NCBI GenBank assembly: GCA_023439185.1
Contig: JAEXOR010000044.1
Coordinates: 62,001 to 126,000 of the forward strand
DNA length: 64,000 nucleotides
Origin: Bacillota bacterium
GTDB lineage: Bacteria; Bacillota; Desulfotomaculia; Desulfotomaculales; Desulfallaceae
Direction of reading: 5' to 3'
Positions within the stretch are counted from its first letter, which is position 1. Every line of letters begins with the position of its first letter. Below are positions 41,649 through 50,839 of this stretch, piece after piece. The translations under genes and the position numbers were made by a program. The notes under the pieces were generated by a model. It saw only the letters and a program-made list of their open reading frames with translations, searched no databases and had not been told where the DNA came from.

Positions 41649-42740
41649 ATGCGGTTATCTTTGGCGGAAGTTTTATCCGGCATTCGGCCGATACAGCACA
41701 CCTGGCGGGTAAAGGCCAGGCAGCGGCTGGACGATCTGGCCATTCCCCGTAACAGCCTGGGTGATTTGCTGGACCTGGCGGAGCAACTGGCGGCCATTAA
41801 GGAAAGCCTGACGCCCTCGGTGGCCAGGAAAATGGTGGTGACCATGGCCGGGGACCATGGTGTAACCGCCGAAGGGGTAAGCGCGTTTCCCCGGGAGGTT
41901 ACTCAACAGATGGTCAACAATTTCGTGGCCGGCGGCGCGGCCATCAATGTGCTGGCGGAAGCGGCGGGCGCCGGCGTCACCGTGGTGGACATGGGGGTGG
42001 CGGCGGATCTAAGCGCTTTGGCGGAGCAAAAAAAGATCCTTGCTTACAAAGTCGCCTATGGTACGCAAAATATGGCTGCCGGGCCGGCGATGACCCGGGA
42101 GCAGGCGGTGCGGGGGTTGGAAGTCGGGATAGAAATTGCCGGCCGGCTGGCCCAGGACGGCGTGGAGTTGTTGGGCACCGGCGACATGGGGATCGGCAAT
42201 ACCACGCCCAGCAGCGCGATTCTGGCGGTGTTTTCCGGCCGTTCCCCCCGGCAGGTGACCGGCCGGGGCACCGGTATCGACGACAGCGCCTGGGATAACA
42301 AGGTGCGGGTCATCGAAAAGGCTATTGCCTTAAACAAGCCGGACCCCCGGGATGCTTTGGATGTGCTGGCCAAGGTGGGCGGCTTTGAAATTGCCGGGAT
42401 TGCCGGACTGGTCCTGGGTGCGGCGTACTACCGCCTGCCGGTGGTGGTGGACGGATTGATCTCTTCTGCCGGAGCCCTGGTGGCCAAAAACCTGGCGCCC
42501 GATGCCGTGGACTATATGATTGCGGCCCACCGGTCCGTGGAACCGGGACACCGCTATATGCTGGAAGAGCTGGGCCTCAAACCGCTATTGGATTTAAACC
42601 TGCGTTTGGGGGAGGGTACCGGCGCGGTCCTGGCCATGCATCTCGTGGAAACGGCGGCCCGGGTGATCGGCAGGATGCTGACCTTTGCGGACGCGGGGGT
42701 TACGGGACCGGAAAGCCCGGAGGGCGTGGCCCATGCATGA
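41649..42740 (+). CDS. cobT: Nicotinate-nucleotide-dimethylbenzimidazole phosphoribosyltransferase
   Basis: CobT activates the lower-ligand base to alpha-ribazole phosphate. The 363-residue protein has the family motifs TMAGDHGVTAEGVSAFP, GDMGIGNTTPSSAIL, VDGLISSAGALVA and the C-terminal LGEGTGAVLAM, whose Glu is the catalytic base. AAAGGAG precedes the ATG. It overlaps bzaC by 8 bases. Its substrate here should be the benzimidazole made by the bza enzymes that follow. Confidence 0.97.
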   Translation: MRLSLAEVLSGIRPIQHTWRVKARQRLDDLAIPRNSLGDLLDLAEQLAAIKESLTPSVARKMVVTMAGDHGVTAEGVSAFPREVTQQMVNNFVAGGAAINVLAEAAGAGVTVVDMGVAADLSALAEQKKILAYKVAYGTQNMAAGPAMTREQAVRGLEVGIEIAGRLAQDGVELLGTGDMGIGNTTPSSAILAVFSGRSPRQVTGRGTGIDDSAWDNKVRVIEKAIALNKPDPRDALDVLAKVGGFEIAGIAGLVLGAAYYRLPVVVDGLISSAGALVAKNLAPDAVDYMIAAHRSVEPGHRYMLEELGLKPLLDLNLRLGEGTGAVLAMHLVETAARVIGRMLTFADAGVTGPESPEGVAHA

Positions 42741-44265
42741 TCCCCAGGATATGAATCTCCAATACCTGGAAGACCTGGCTACGGGCTACTGGCGCTCCGA
42801 GGTGCTTTTCACCGCAGTGGAGCAAGGTTTATTCACCCGGCTGGAACCAAATGGAAAAACCATGACCGAGCTGGCCGGGGAATTGGCGTACGATTCTGAA
42901 AGTTTGAAGCGCTTTATCCGTGCCCTGTCCGCCATGGGACTGGTCTTTGAGGCCGGCGGGTACTGCGCCAATACCAAGCTGGCGCGAAAATACCTGGTCC
43001 AGGGGGTGGAAAGCTACCAGGGCGACTCCATCCTCTGGCGCAAATACCTGGCCGGGCACTGGCAAAGCCTGCCCCGGTGTCTGGCCGGGGGCGGCCGGGT
43101 GCTGCTGCCGCCTGAGGATGAGCCGGAAGCTGCCGTTAAAGAGCGTTTTCGCCGTTATTGCCGGGCGATGGACTGTGTGGCCAGGAATAAAATGGAGCAG
43201 CTCTGGCCGGTTTTCTCCCGGTTGAAGCCGCGGGGAGACATTCTGGATGTGGGTGCCGGCCTGGGCGCCCTGGCCGCCGGGTTTTTAAGGCGGTTTCCGG
43301 ACCTCAAGGCCACGCTGCTGGATTTGGCGCCGGTGCTGGAGTACGCGGCGGAAACCCATGCCCGCCAAACCTACGCGGAGCGCGTTCAATACCGGCCCGC
43401 CAATATTCTGGAGCCCTGGGAACTGCCCAAAAGGCATTACGGCCTGGTTATTTTGTCCAACATCGTCCATGCCTTTGCCGAAGCGGAAACCGGTCATGTG
43501 CTTGCCGAGGCGGCCGCCTGCCTGGCGGAGGACGGGCTGCTGATGGTGCATGATTTCTTCCTGGAGCATGACCCGGTTAAGGCGGCTTTGGCGGATTTGA
43601 ATATGCTGGTAAACACGTACAACGGCAAGGTCTATACCGCCGCCCGGGTGCGGCAGTGGTTGGAGGACGCGGGCCTGACGGTAACGGAGCGGATTCCCCT
43701 GGCCTCGGATACCGCCCTCCTGGTGGCGGCCAGGCAGCCGGAAAAGCTGGCGGACCTGTGCATCGACCCATGGCAGCAACTTACGGTGCGGATACAGGAG
43801 TTGGGCTTTCATGAGGTCAAGCCGGTGGCTGTGGATTCAATCCACCTGCCGGGGTGGGTGGGGCTTAAATGCGCATTCGGTTGTGCCGGTTACGACCTGC
43901 CCCATTGCCCCCCCAACAGTATCAAACCCGAACAGACCCGGACGGTGCTGAGAGATTATACCAAATGTCTGCTGCTGCAGGGCGTGCCGCCCACCCGCGA
44001 TTTTCAGAGGCTGGTGCTGCGGGCGGAGCATACCGCCTTTAAGGCGGGCTATTATAAAGCATTTTCTTTTTGGGCCGGTCCCTGCAGCATTTGCGACCGG
44101 TGCGGCGGCAGAGGGGATTGCAAAAACCGCGAGAACGCCCGGCCATCCATGGAATCCGCCGGCATCGACGTTTTTGAAACCCTGCGCCGGAACGGAATTT
44201 CCCTGGCCACACTGGGGGAAAAGGATGATTACGTAAAATATTTCGCCATTCTGTTATTGGAGTGA
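42733..44265 (+). CDS. bzaC: BzaC-type O-methyltransferase fused to DUF2284
   Basis: BzaC methylates 5-hydroxybenzimidazole to the 5-methoxy form in the anaerobic lower-ligand pathway. Residues 1-340 form an acetylserotonin-type O-methyltransferase: a winged-helix dimerisation region (TELAGELAYDSESLKRFIRAL), then SAM loop DVGAGLGALAAGFL and LLDLAP. Residues of about 350-510 are a DUF2284 cysteine-rich domain with CAFGCAGYDLPHCPP and CSICDRCGGRGDC, which probably binds a metal or iron-sulfur cluster. Total length is 510. As far as I recall the characterised enzyme lacks the second domain, so the fusion is notable. ATG 42733 overlaps cobT. Confidence 0.85.
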   Translation: MHDPQDMNLQYLEDLATGYWRSEVLFTAVEQGLFTRLEPNGKTMTELAGELAYDSESLKRFIRALSAMGLVFEAGGYCANTKLARKYLVQGVESYQGDSILWRKYLAGHWQSLPRCLAGGGRVLLPPEDEPEAAVKERFRRYCRAMDCVARNKMEQLWPVFSRLKPRGDILDVGAGLGALAAGFLRRFPDLKATLLDLAPVLEYAAETHARQTYAERVQYRPANILEPWELPKRHYGLVILSNIVHAFAEAETGHVLAEAAACLAEDGLLMVHDFFLEHDPVKAALADLNMLVNTYNGKVYTAARVRQWLEDAGLTVTERIPLASDTALLVAARQPEKLADLCIDPWQQLTVRIQELGFHEVKPVAVDSIHLPGWVGLKCAFGCAGYDLPHCPPNSIKPEQTRTVLRDYTKCLLLQGVPPTRDFQRLVLRAEHTAFKAGYYKAFSFWAGPCSICDRCGGRGDCKNRENARPSMESAGIDVFETLRRNGISLATLGEKDDYVKYFAILLLE

Positions 44266-44270
44266 CGCCG

Positions 44271-45596
44271 GTGAACATATTGCTGGTCCAGACGCCGTCC
44301 GTGGAAAGTATCACCGCCGAGCGGGTTTACCCCATCGGCATTGTTAGCCTGGCCACCCGGCTTGTCCGGGCCGGGCACCGGGTGGCGCTGTTGGACATGA
44401 ACCTGGCAGCCGACGGTTATGGGGCTTTAAAGGACCAACTGCTGGCGGAGCGGCCCGACGTTGTGGGATTGTCTTTACGAAACATTGATCCGCTGGCCAA
44501 TAAGACCAGCTCACTGATCCCGCCCTTTATGGTTACCGTGCGCCTGGTGCGGGCGATTTTGCCCGCCGCGACTATTATAGCGGGCGGAACCGGTTTTTCG
44601 CTGTTTCCCCGGCGCATGATGGAGGAACTGCCGGAAATCCGCTATGGCTTGGTGGGGGAAGCGGAACACAGTCTCCCCGGGCTGCTGGACAATTTGGCCC
44701 GGCCGGGCGCGCTGCCGGGCCTGTGTTACCGGGACCGGGACCGGGTGGTGGTTACTTCGGCCGCCCGGGATTTTACCTTTGCAAGCTACCTTGTGCCCGC
44801 CCGGGATTTGCTGCCCCCGGACCTGTACCGGGGGATCAACGACTACGTGCCGGCTTTCGGCATCGAAACCAAGCGGGGCTGTCCTTTAAACTGCGCTTAC
44901 TGTGTTTACCCCCGGCTCCAGGGCCGGAGCATGCGCTGCCGCAAGCCCGCGGACGTGGTGGACGAGATGGAAATGCTCCGGGCCAGGTACGGCCTGCGGG
45001 ACTTTCATTTCAATGATCCGGTGGTCAACCTGCCCGCCGGGCACCTGGAGGAAATCTGCGGGGAAATCCTCCGGCGGAAATTGCCGGTTACCTGGACCGG
45101 TTTTTTCCGGGAGGATGTGCTGGACCCGGAGAAGGTGAGGCTCTATGCAAAATCCGGCTGCAGTTGTTTTTCCTTTTCACCGGACGGCCTTTGCCAGGCC
45201 TCCCTGGACATGCTGCAAAAGAACCTGCGGGTGGACGATATCATCAGGGCCGCGGAACTGACCGCCCAAACCGAGGTGCCGGTAGTATATCACTTCATGG
45301 TCAATGTGCCCGGTGAAAACAGCGGGACCATTGCCCGGGGCAAAGAACTTATTGACCGGTTGTATCAAATTCACACGCCCCGGAGAAACCTGGGCGCCAT
45401 GGTACTGAACAACATCCGGATTATGCCGGGGACGCCCATGGAAACCATGGCCCTAAACAGCGGGGAGATCGACGCGGACACGGACCTGCTGTATCCGGTT
45501 TACTATAACCCCAAAAAATACGCGGCCTTGCGGTATGAATTGGAGGCTGAACACCTGACGAAGAACGTCCTGATGTGGCAAAAAGTGAGGGTTTGA
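44271..45596 (+). CDS. bzaD: BzaD-like B12-binding radical SAM enzyme
   Basis: A 441-residue radical SAM protein. It has an N-terminal B12-binding fold (VNILLVQTP, VALLDMNLAADGY, ERPDVVGLSLRN), then GCPLNCAYC, the CX3CX2C site for the SAM-cleaving [4Fe-4S] cluster. BzaD adds a ring methyl group to 5-methoxybenzimidazole. GTG 44271 has GGAG 8 bases upstream; GTG 44262, overlapping the previous stop, is the alternative. The gene order cobT-bzaC-bzaD-bzaE supports the name. Confidence 0.85.
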   Translation: MNILLVQTPSVESITAERVYPIGIVSLATRLVRAGHRVALLDMNLAADGYGALKDQLLAERPDVVGLSLRNIDPLANKTSSLIPPFMVTVRLVRAILPAATIIAGGTGFSLFPRRMMEELPEIRYGLVGEAEHSLPGLLDNLARPGALPGLCYRDRDRVVVTSAARDFTFASYLVPARDLLPPDLYRGINDYVPAFGIETKRGCPLNCAYCVYPRLQGRSMRCRKPADVVDEMEMLRARYGLRDFHFNDPVVNLPAGHLEEICGEILRRKLPVTWTGFFREDVLDPEKVRLYAKSGCSCFSFSPDGLCQASLDMLQKNLRVDDIIRAAELTAQTEVPVVYHFMVNVPGENSGTIARGKELIDRLYQIHTPRRNLGAMVLNNIRIMPGTPMETMALNSGEIDADTDLLYPVYYNPKKYAALRYELEAEHLTKNVLMWQKVRV

Positions 45597-45597
45597 A

Positions 45598-47151
45598 ATG
45601 AATGTTTTTCTGCTGGAGCACCCCCGGCGGATTGCGCCGGACCGGTGCAACGACATTGCCAACACGCCCCTGGCATCCAGTCTGATTACAGGCTCTATCG
45701 CCGGCCTGCTGAACAGCATGGGGCACGACGTCGTCATTGCCGAAGGATTTTTGGACCGGCTGACCTACGCGGATATTCACCGGCAGGTCGGCGCCCTGGC
45801 TCCGCCGGTGCTGGGGGTCCATTTGGTTTACAACTGGTCCGGCAACCGGGAATTATTTGCCTTTCTCAAGGGACTGAAGGATGAGGGACTGGTGGGCAGG
45901 CTTGTAGGTTACGGCTATTATCCCACCTTCGCCTACCGGGAGATCCTTGCAGCTTGCCCGGCGTTTGACGGGCTGATCATCGGCGAGCCGGAGCTGACCT
46001 TTGCCGAATGGCTGGAAACGGGGGCTCCGGTGTCGGGGATGGCTTGGGTGGACGAAGCCGGGCGGGTACAGATGCGGCGCCGGGAGGTGAACCGCGATCT
46101 GGACGCGCTGCCGGACCCCGTCCGCTCCGGGGCGATGATGCGCATGGGAGAAGTGAATATTGAGGGGAGCCGGGGCTGCTACGGGAGCTGCACCTTTTGC
46201 TATATCAACCCCTATTACGGCGCGGGTCCCTGCTGGCGGGCCAAGAGCCCGGAGCGGGTCATGCGGGAAGTCGACCGTATCATGGCCCGGCATGGCGTCC
46301 GACGGTTTTATTTCACGGACCCCAATTTCTTCGGCCCCGGCAGGCAGGGGCAGGAGCGGGCGCTGAGGCTGGCGGCCATGCTCAGGGAGAGAAAGATCCG
46401 CTTTGGCATTGAGGCCCGGGTCAATGATATTTATCAGGACACCGTGGCGGCCCTGGCGGACGCCGGCCTGGAAAGCCTGTTGATCGGCCTGGAAAGCGGC
46501 CGTGATGATTCCCTGCGGCGGCTGAACAAAATGACCACGGTGGAGCAGAACGAAAGGGCGTTAGGGATTTTGCGCGCCAACGGCATCGAGCCCTATGTGG
46601 GATTTATCATGTTTGAGCCCGATTCCACCCTGGCGGATATCCGCGCCAATTTTGACTTTCTCAAACGCAACGCGCTGCTGAAAAATGTATTCACCACCGC
46701 CAACGTGCTGTATCACCCGCAGATTATCCTCCGGGGCACCAGGGCCTACCGGGATTTGCAGCGGGAGGGGCGGCTGGTCCTGAAGGGTGACGGCTATGAA
46801 GGCACGGCTGCTTTTAAAGCCCCAGTGGTGGCGCGCCTGGCGGAAATCACCGGCCGGATCACCAATTGCTTTTTCCTCGGCCTGGACGGGGTCTGGCAGG
46901 GGGAGGTCCAGGAGCCCTTAAATGCCGCCGGCCTTTATGAAACCGTCAACGAGTTGCTGGTTAACTGCTTTGAAGAAAATTTGCGCCGGCTGGAGGCGGG
47001 AGAATCCGTTGATGAAGCGGCGGCCCAAACGGTTATTGATGAAGCGACGATGAAAATCAAATCTTTATTGGAGGAGGGAAAGCATGCCCATTCCGGAAAA
47101 TGCGAGCAGGGGAGTTACCCCGGAACAAATGGCAGCCGCCGCGGATGTTGA
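45598..47151 (+). CDS. bzaE: BzaE-like B12-binding radical SAM enzyme
   Basis: A 517-residue radical SAM protein with an N-terminal B12-like fold and the cluster motif GCYGSCTFC (about residues 193-201) following EGSRG. BzaE completes conversion of the methoxy-methyl intermediate to 5,6-dimethylbenzimidazole in the characterised pathway. Its last 68 bases overlap bzaA in another frame, longer than typical overlaps in this operon. The final 15 residues may therefore be variable. Confidence 0.83.
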   Translation: MNVFLLEHPRRIAPDRCNDIANTPLASSLITGSIAGLLNSMGHDVVIAEGFLDRLTYADIHRQVGALAPPVLGVHLVYNWSGNRELFAFLKGLKDEGLVGRLVGYGYYPTFAYREILAACPAFDGLIIGEPELTFAEWLETGAPVSGMAWVDEAGRVQMRRREVNRDLDALPDPVRSGAMMRMGEVNIEGSRGCYGSCTFCYINPYYGAGPCWRAKSPERVMREVDRIMARHGVRRFYFTDPNFFGPGRQGQERALRLAAMLRERKIRFGIEARVNDIYQDTVAALADAGLESLLIGLESGRDDSLRRLNKMTTVEQNERALGILRANGIEPYVGFIMFEPDSTLADIRANFDFLKRNALLKNVFTTANVLYHPQIILRGTRAYRDLQREGRLVLKGDGYEGTAAFKAPVVARLAEITGRITNCFFLGLDGVWQGEVQEPLNAAGLYETVNELLVNCFEENLRRLEAGESVDEAAAQTVIDEATMKIKSLLEEGKHAHSGKCEQGSYPGTNGSRRGC

Positions 47152-48382
47152 AAGGGTGGCGGTGGAGTTCATCAGGCAGGGGGTGGCCGACGGCACCATC
47201 GTGGTACCCTGCAATCCCGCGCACAAAAGACTGAAGCCCGTAGCCATCGGCAAGGGGCTCAGGACCAAGGTTAGCGCCAGCATTGGGCTGGACAGCGAGG
47301 CCGGCACGGTGGAGGATGAACTGGAGAAGCTGCGGACGGCGCTGGCCGCGGGCACCCACGCCGTCATGGATCTCAGTATTGCCGGGGATATGGACGGCGT
47401 CCGCAGGGCTATTCTGGCGGCGTCGCCGGCGCTGGTGGGAACCTTGCCCCTGTACCAGGCGGTGGCCGAAGCCCGCCGGAAATACGGCTCCGCGCTGAAA
47501 ATGACGCCGGAGCAGATCTTTGAGGTCATGGAGCGGCAGGCGGCCGACGGCGTGGATTTTATGGCGCTGCATTGCGCGACCACCTTTGCAGCCATTGAAC
47601 GGGCCAAAAACGAAGGCCGCATCGACCCGCTGGTCAGCTACGGCGGTTCCCATATCATCGGCTGGATGGTCCATCACCAAAGGGAAAACCCCCTCTATGA
47701 GCACTATGACCGCATTTTGGCTCTGGCAAAGAAATATGGCGTCACCCTCAGCCTGGCGGACGGCATGCGTCCGGGCTGCCTGGCGGACTCCCTGGACGGG
47801 GCCCAGGTGCAGGAGCTGATTGTGCTGGGCGAGCTGGTGGACCGGGCCCGCCGGGCCGGAGTGCAGATTATGATCAAGGGGCCCGGCCATATGCCGTTAA
47901 ATCAAATCAAGGATACCATCACCCTGCAGAAAAGTCTTTGTAAGGGAGCCCCCTACTTTGTTTTCGGACCCCTGCTGACCGATCTGGCGGCGGGCTATGA
48001 CCACATTAACGCGGCCGTCGGCGGCGCCATCAGCAGTTGGTACGGCGCGGAATTCCTCTGTTATGTCACCCCCGCCGAGCATATCGGCAATCCCGACGCC
48101 GCCCAGGTGCGCCAGGGCGTCATTGCCGCCCGGATTGCCGCCCAGGCCGGGGACCTGGCCAAGGGCATGCCCGAGGCCATCCGGTGGGATCTGGATATGT
48201 CCAACGCCCGCCGGGAGTTGAATTGGATGGAACAAATCAGGCTGGCCATCGATCCCGAACATGCCGAATACATCCGGAAGACCAGAAATGAAGGCGAGAT
48301 TGCCACCTGTGCCATGTGCGGCAAGTTCTGCGCCATGAAAATAATTTCTGAACATATGCATATTGAAAAACACTGCTGCTAA
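47084..48382 (+). CDS. bzaA: ThiC-like benzimidazole synthase subunit BzaA
   Basis: A 432-residue ThiC paralogue with CAMCGKFCAM at the C-terminus, KGPGHMPLNQI and FLCYVTPAEH. BzaA and BzaB together convert aminoimidazole ribotide to 5-hydroxybenzimidazole by radical SAM chemistry. It diverges clearly from the thiamine ThiC at 7844. The A and B names are by gene order only. GGAGGAGGG precedes ATG 47084. Confidence 0.83.
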   Translation: MPIPENASRGVTPEQMAAAADVERVAVEFIRQGVADGTIVVPCNPAHKRLKPVAIGKGLRTKVSASIGLDSEAGTVEDELEKLRTALAAGTHAVMDLSIAGDMDGVRRAILAASPALVGTLPLYQAVAEARRKYGSALKMTPEQIFEVMERQAADGVDFMALHCATTFAAIERAKNEGRIDPLVSYGGSHIIGWMVHHQRENPLYEHYDRILALAKKYGVTLSLADGMRPGCLADSLDGAQVQELIVLGELVDRARRAGVQIMIKGPGHMPLNQIKDTITLQKSLCKGAPYFVFGPLLTDLAAGYDHINAAVGGAISSWYGAEFLCYVTPAEHIGNPDAAQVRQGVIAARIAAQAGDLAKGMPEAIRWDLDMSNARRELNWMEQIRLAIDPEHAEYIRKTRNEGEIATCAMCGKFCAMKIISEHMHIEKHCC

Positions 48383-48403
48383 TGTTTAAAAAGGAAGGGT
48401 GAT

Positions 48404-49687
48404 ATGATGACCCAGGTACTAAAGGCCCGGGCCGGGAAAATAACCGAGGAAATGGAAGCCGTGGCGCTGGTGGAACAGGTGGATGTGGAATTGGTCAGGC
48501 AGGGGGTGGCGGAGGGACGCATTGTCATCCCCAGGAACATCAACCGCAAGCCATTTAAATATTGCGGTATCGGGGCGGGGATGCGGGTCAAGGTCAACGC
48601 CCTGATCGGCACCTCCAGCAACCGGGACGATATGACCATGGAGGCCAGAAAACTTAGGGCCGCGCAGGACGCCGGCTGCGACACCTTTATGGATCTGAGC
48701 ACCGGGTCCAACATTGACGCCATGCGCCGGCAAACCCTGGCGCTGGCCGATGTGGCCGTGGGCTGCACCACTATTTATCAGGCGGGGCAGGAGGCCATTG
48801 AAGAATACGGTAGCGTGGTGGAAATGCGCACCAAAGATATTCTGGACAATATCGAAAAACAGGCCGCGGAAGGGATGGATTTTATGGCCATTCACTCCGC
48901 CTTCAATAACTCCGTGCTGCAGGTGATGCAAAAGACCGGTCGCGTAACCTGGGTGGTCAGCCGCGGCGGCGCCTTCATCACCGGCTGGATGCTGCACAAC
49001 AAAAAGGAAAACCCCCTGTTCGAACACTATGACCGGATTCTGGAGATTCTAAAGGCCTACGATGTCACCCTGAGCCTGGGCGACGCCATCCGTCCCGGCG
49101 CGACGGCGGACTCCCTGGACGGCGCTCAAATTCAGGGACTGCTGGTGCAGGGCGAGCTGACCAGACGCGCCCAGACCGCCGGCGTCCAGGTGATGGTGGA
49201 AGGTCCGGGACATGTGCCCCTTAATCATGTGGAAACCACCATGAAGCTGCAAAAAAGACTGTGCCACAACGCGCCTTACTTTATCCTGGGTACATTGGCG
49301 ACGGATGTCGCCCCTGGCTACGATAATATTACCGGTGCCATTGGAGGCGCCTTTGCCGGCGCCTGCGGCGCGGACTTCCTCTGCTATCTGACCCCCGCCG
49401 AGCACCTGGGACTGCCCCTGGAGGAAGATGTGCGCACCGGCGTCATCAGTACCAGAATAGCGGCGCAAATCGCCGATGTGGCCAGGGGGCACCGGCAGGC
49501 CGTGGCCAGGGAGAATGAAATGGCCCGGGCCCGGGTGGCCATGGATATGGACCGGCAGATCGCGGCGGCCCTGGCGCCGGAACAGCTGATTGCCGCCAGG
49601 GAAAAGGGTTGCGGACAACACCTGTGCGCGGCCTGCGATGAAGGATGCGCCGTCCGGGAGGCCGCCCGGTACTTCGGCATGGCGTAG
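48404..49687 (+). CDS. bzaB: ThiC-like benzimidazole synthase subunit BzaB
   Basis: A 427-residue ThiC paralogue with C-terminal CAACDEGCAV, VEGPGHVPLNHV and FLCYLTPAEHLGLP. It follows bzaA by 21 bases with AAGGAAGGG upstream. It is the last gene of the riboswitch-controlled operon. ThiC-type clusters usually read CX2CX3-4C, and both paralogues keep this spacing, so both are probably redox-active rather than one being a dead subunit. Confidence 0.83.
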   Translation: MMTQVLKARAGKITEEMEAVALVEQVDVELVRQGVAEGRIVIPRNINRKPFKYCGIGAGMRVKVNALIGTSSNRDDMTMEARKLRAAQDAGCDTFMDLSTGSNIDAMRRQTLALADVAVGCTTIYQAGQEAIEEYGSVVEMRTKDILDNIEKQAAEGMDFMAIHSAFNNSVLQVMQKTGRVTWVVSRGGAFITGWMLHNKKENPLFEHYDRILEILKAYDVTLSLGDAIRPGATADSLDGAQIQGLLVQGELTRRAQTAGVQVMVEGPGHVPLNHVETTMKLQKRLCHNAPYFILGTLATDVAPGYDNITGAIGGAFAGACGADFLCYLTPAEHLGLPLEEDVRTGVISTRIAAQIADVARGHRQAVARENEMARARVAMDMDRQIAAALAPEQLIAAREKGCGQHLCAACDEGCAVREAARYFGMA

Positions 49688-49810
49688 CAAAGTTTTGGGG
49701 CGTCCCTTGCGGGCGCCCGAAGGAACAAAAACGTCTGTATCCCTGCAATGTATAAGGATCAGCCGGCGGGTGGAAACTAAGCAGAGTTAAACGAAAGGGG
49801 AACTGCGTTG

Positions 49811-50791
49811 ATGCTCCCGTTACTGGGTAAAAAGGCCAATAAGATGAATTACGATATCGGACTGGCGGAGGCGCACTACCTGTGGCAAATAGTAAAAGCA
49901 AAATACGATTTTCTCCAACTCCTTGATAACTGGAAAACCCAGGTCCATGATCAGGACCTGCTGGCTGTAATAAAGCTATACGATGCGAAAATTCATGGCG
50001 ACTTAAAGGTTTGGGAAGACCAATTGCTTAAGTTCGGCGTTCACGGACCGGATGGTTATACACCCGCCGTCAACGCGGTATCCAACCCGCAATTGATTCG
50101 CGACCAGCTCATCGCCATCCAGTTGCTTACCTTTGCCCAGGAGCATATTGGCATGCTGATTAAAGCCTTCCGGACCTCAATGACAAACGATGACATTAAT
50201 ACCCTTTTTAAGGATGCGACCAAGAAAGCAGTTGAACAGTTTTGTTTCCTGACCAAATACATCAAGGCCAAGGGATGGCTCGGCAAGCAGCCGATGTATC
50301 ATAACAGCCCCAGGGAGGCCAAAGAGGAGGTGTGTGCGGGCGAAACCATACACCTGTGGGACCATCTGACCTACCGGAACGATAATATTGAGTTTACGCA
50401 GACTTTTATTGCTTACGTCAAAGACGGCGACTTTAAGCTGTTCCTGGAAGCAGGCCTGCACACGCTTTTAAAACAGGCAAAAATGCTGGAAAAAGAACTG
50501 ATCCAGTTCAGAATTCCACTCCCCAACAGACCCCCCAGTGTAAAACCGCCGGGAGCGCCTACGGAATTGATGGATGACGACAACATTTTCAGATGGATAT
50601 TTCAGGGGATTCAAGGCGCGCTGTCGATGCATGCCCAGTCTCTCATCGAGTGCACCCACAATGCCCAGGTCAGAGAAATTTTTAGAAATTTGCTTTTCAA
50701 CGAATTGGATATGCTGACGGAGGTGATTAAATACGGCAAGCTTAAAGGGTGGCTAAACCCCGCTCTCCGTTACGGGGCGCTGCGGATTTAA
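49811..50791 (+). CDS. DUF3231 (CotF-like) protein
   Basis: A 326-residue mostly helical protein made of two similar halves (each with a W-x2-L...D-x2-L...LIKAFRTS-like helix). It matches the DUF3231 family of tandem four-helix, ferritin-like/CotF-related proteins common in sporeformers. A spore-coat or stress role is likely but unproven. ATG 49811, with AAAGGGG upstream, is preferred over TTG 49808. A terminator follows. Confidence 0.8.
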   Translation: MLPLLGKKANKMNYDIGLAEAHYLWQIVKAKYDFLQLLDNWKTQVHDQDLLAVIKLYDAKIHGDLKVWEDQLLKFGVHGPDGYTPAVNAVSNPQLIRDQLIAIQLLTFAQEHIGMLIKAFRTSMTNDDINTLFKDATKKAVEQFCFLTKYIKAKGWLGKQPMYHNSPREAKEEVCAGETIHLWDHLTYRNDNIEFTQTFIAYVKDGDFKLFLEAGLHTLLKQAKMLEKELIQFRIPLPNRPPSVKPPGAPTELMDDDNIFRWIFQGIQGALSMHAQSLIECTHNAQVREIFRNLLFNELDMLTEVIKYGKLKGWLNPALRYGALRI

Positions 50792-50801
50792 GTCCTTTTG
50801 T

Positions 50802-50830
50802 AACACGGATTCAATTGCGGCCGTGTTTTT
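50802..50830 (+). terminator. Intrinsic terminator after the DUF3231 gene
   Basis: AACACGG (50802-50808) pairs with CCGTGTT (50821-50827) followed by T residues, between two convergent genes. Confidence 0.8.
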
Positions 50831-50839
50831 CACCGGATT

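Noticed and set aside
47084..49687. Two extra thiamine thiC genes
   Set aside because: They lie in a cobalamin-riboswitch operon with cobS, cobT and bzaCDE, so they are the ThiC-like BzaA and BzaB.
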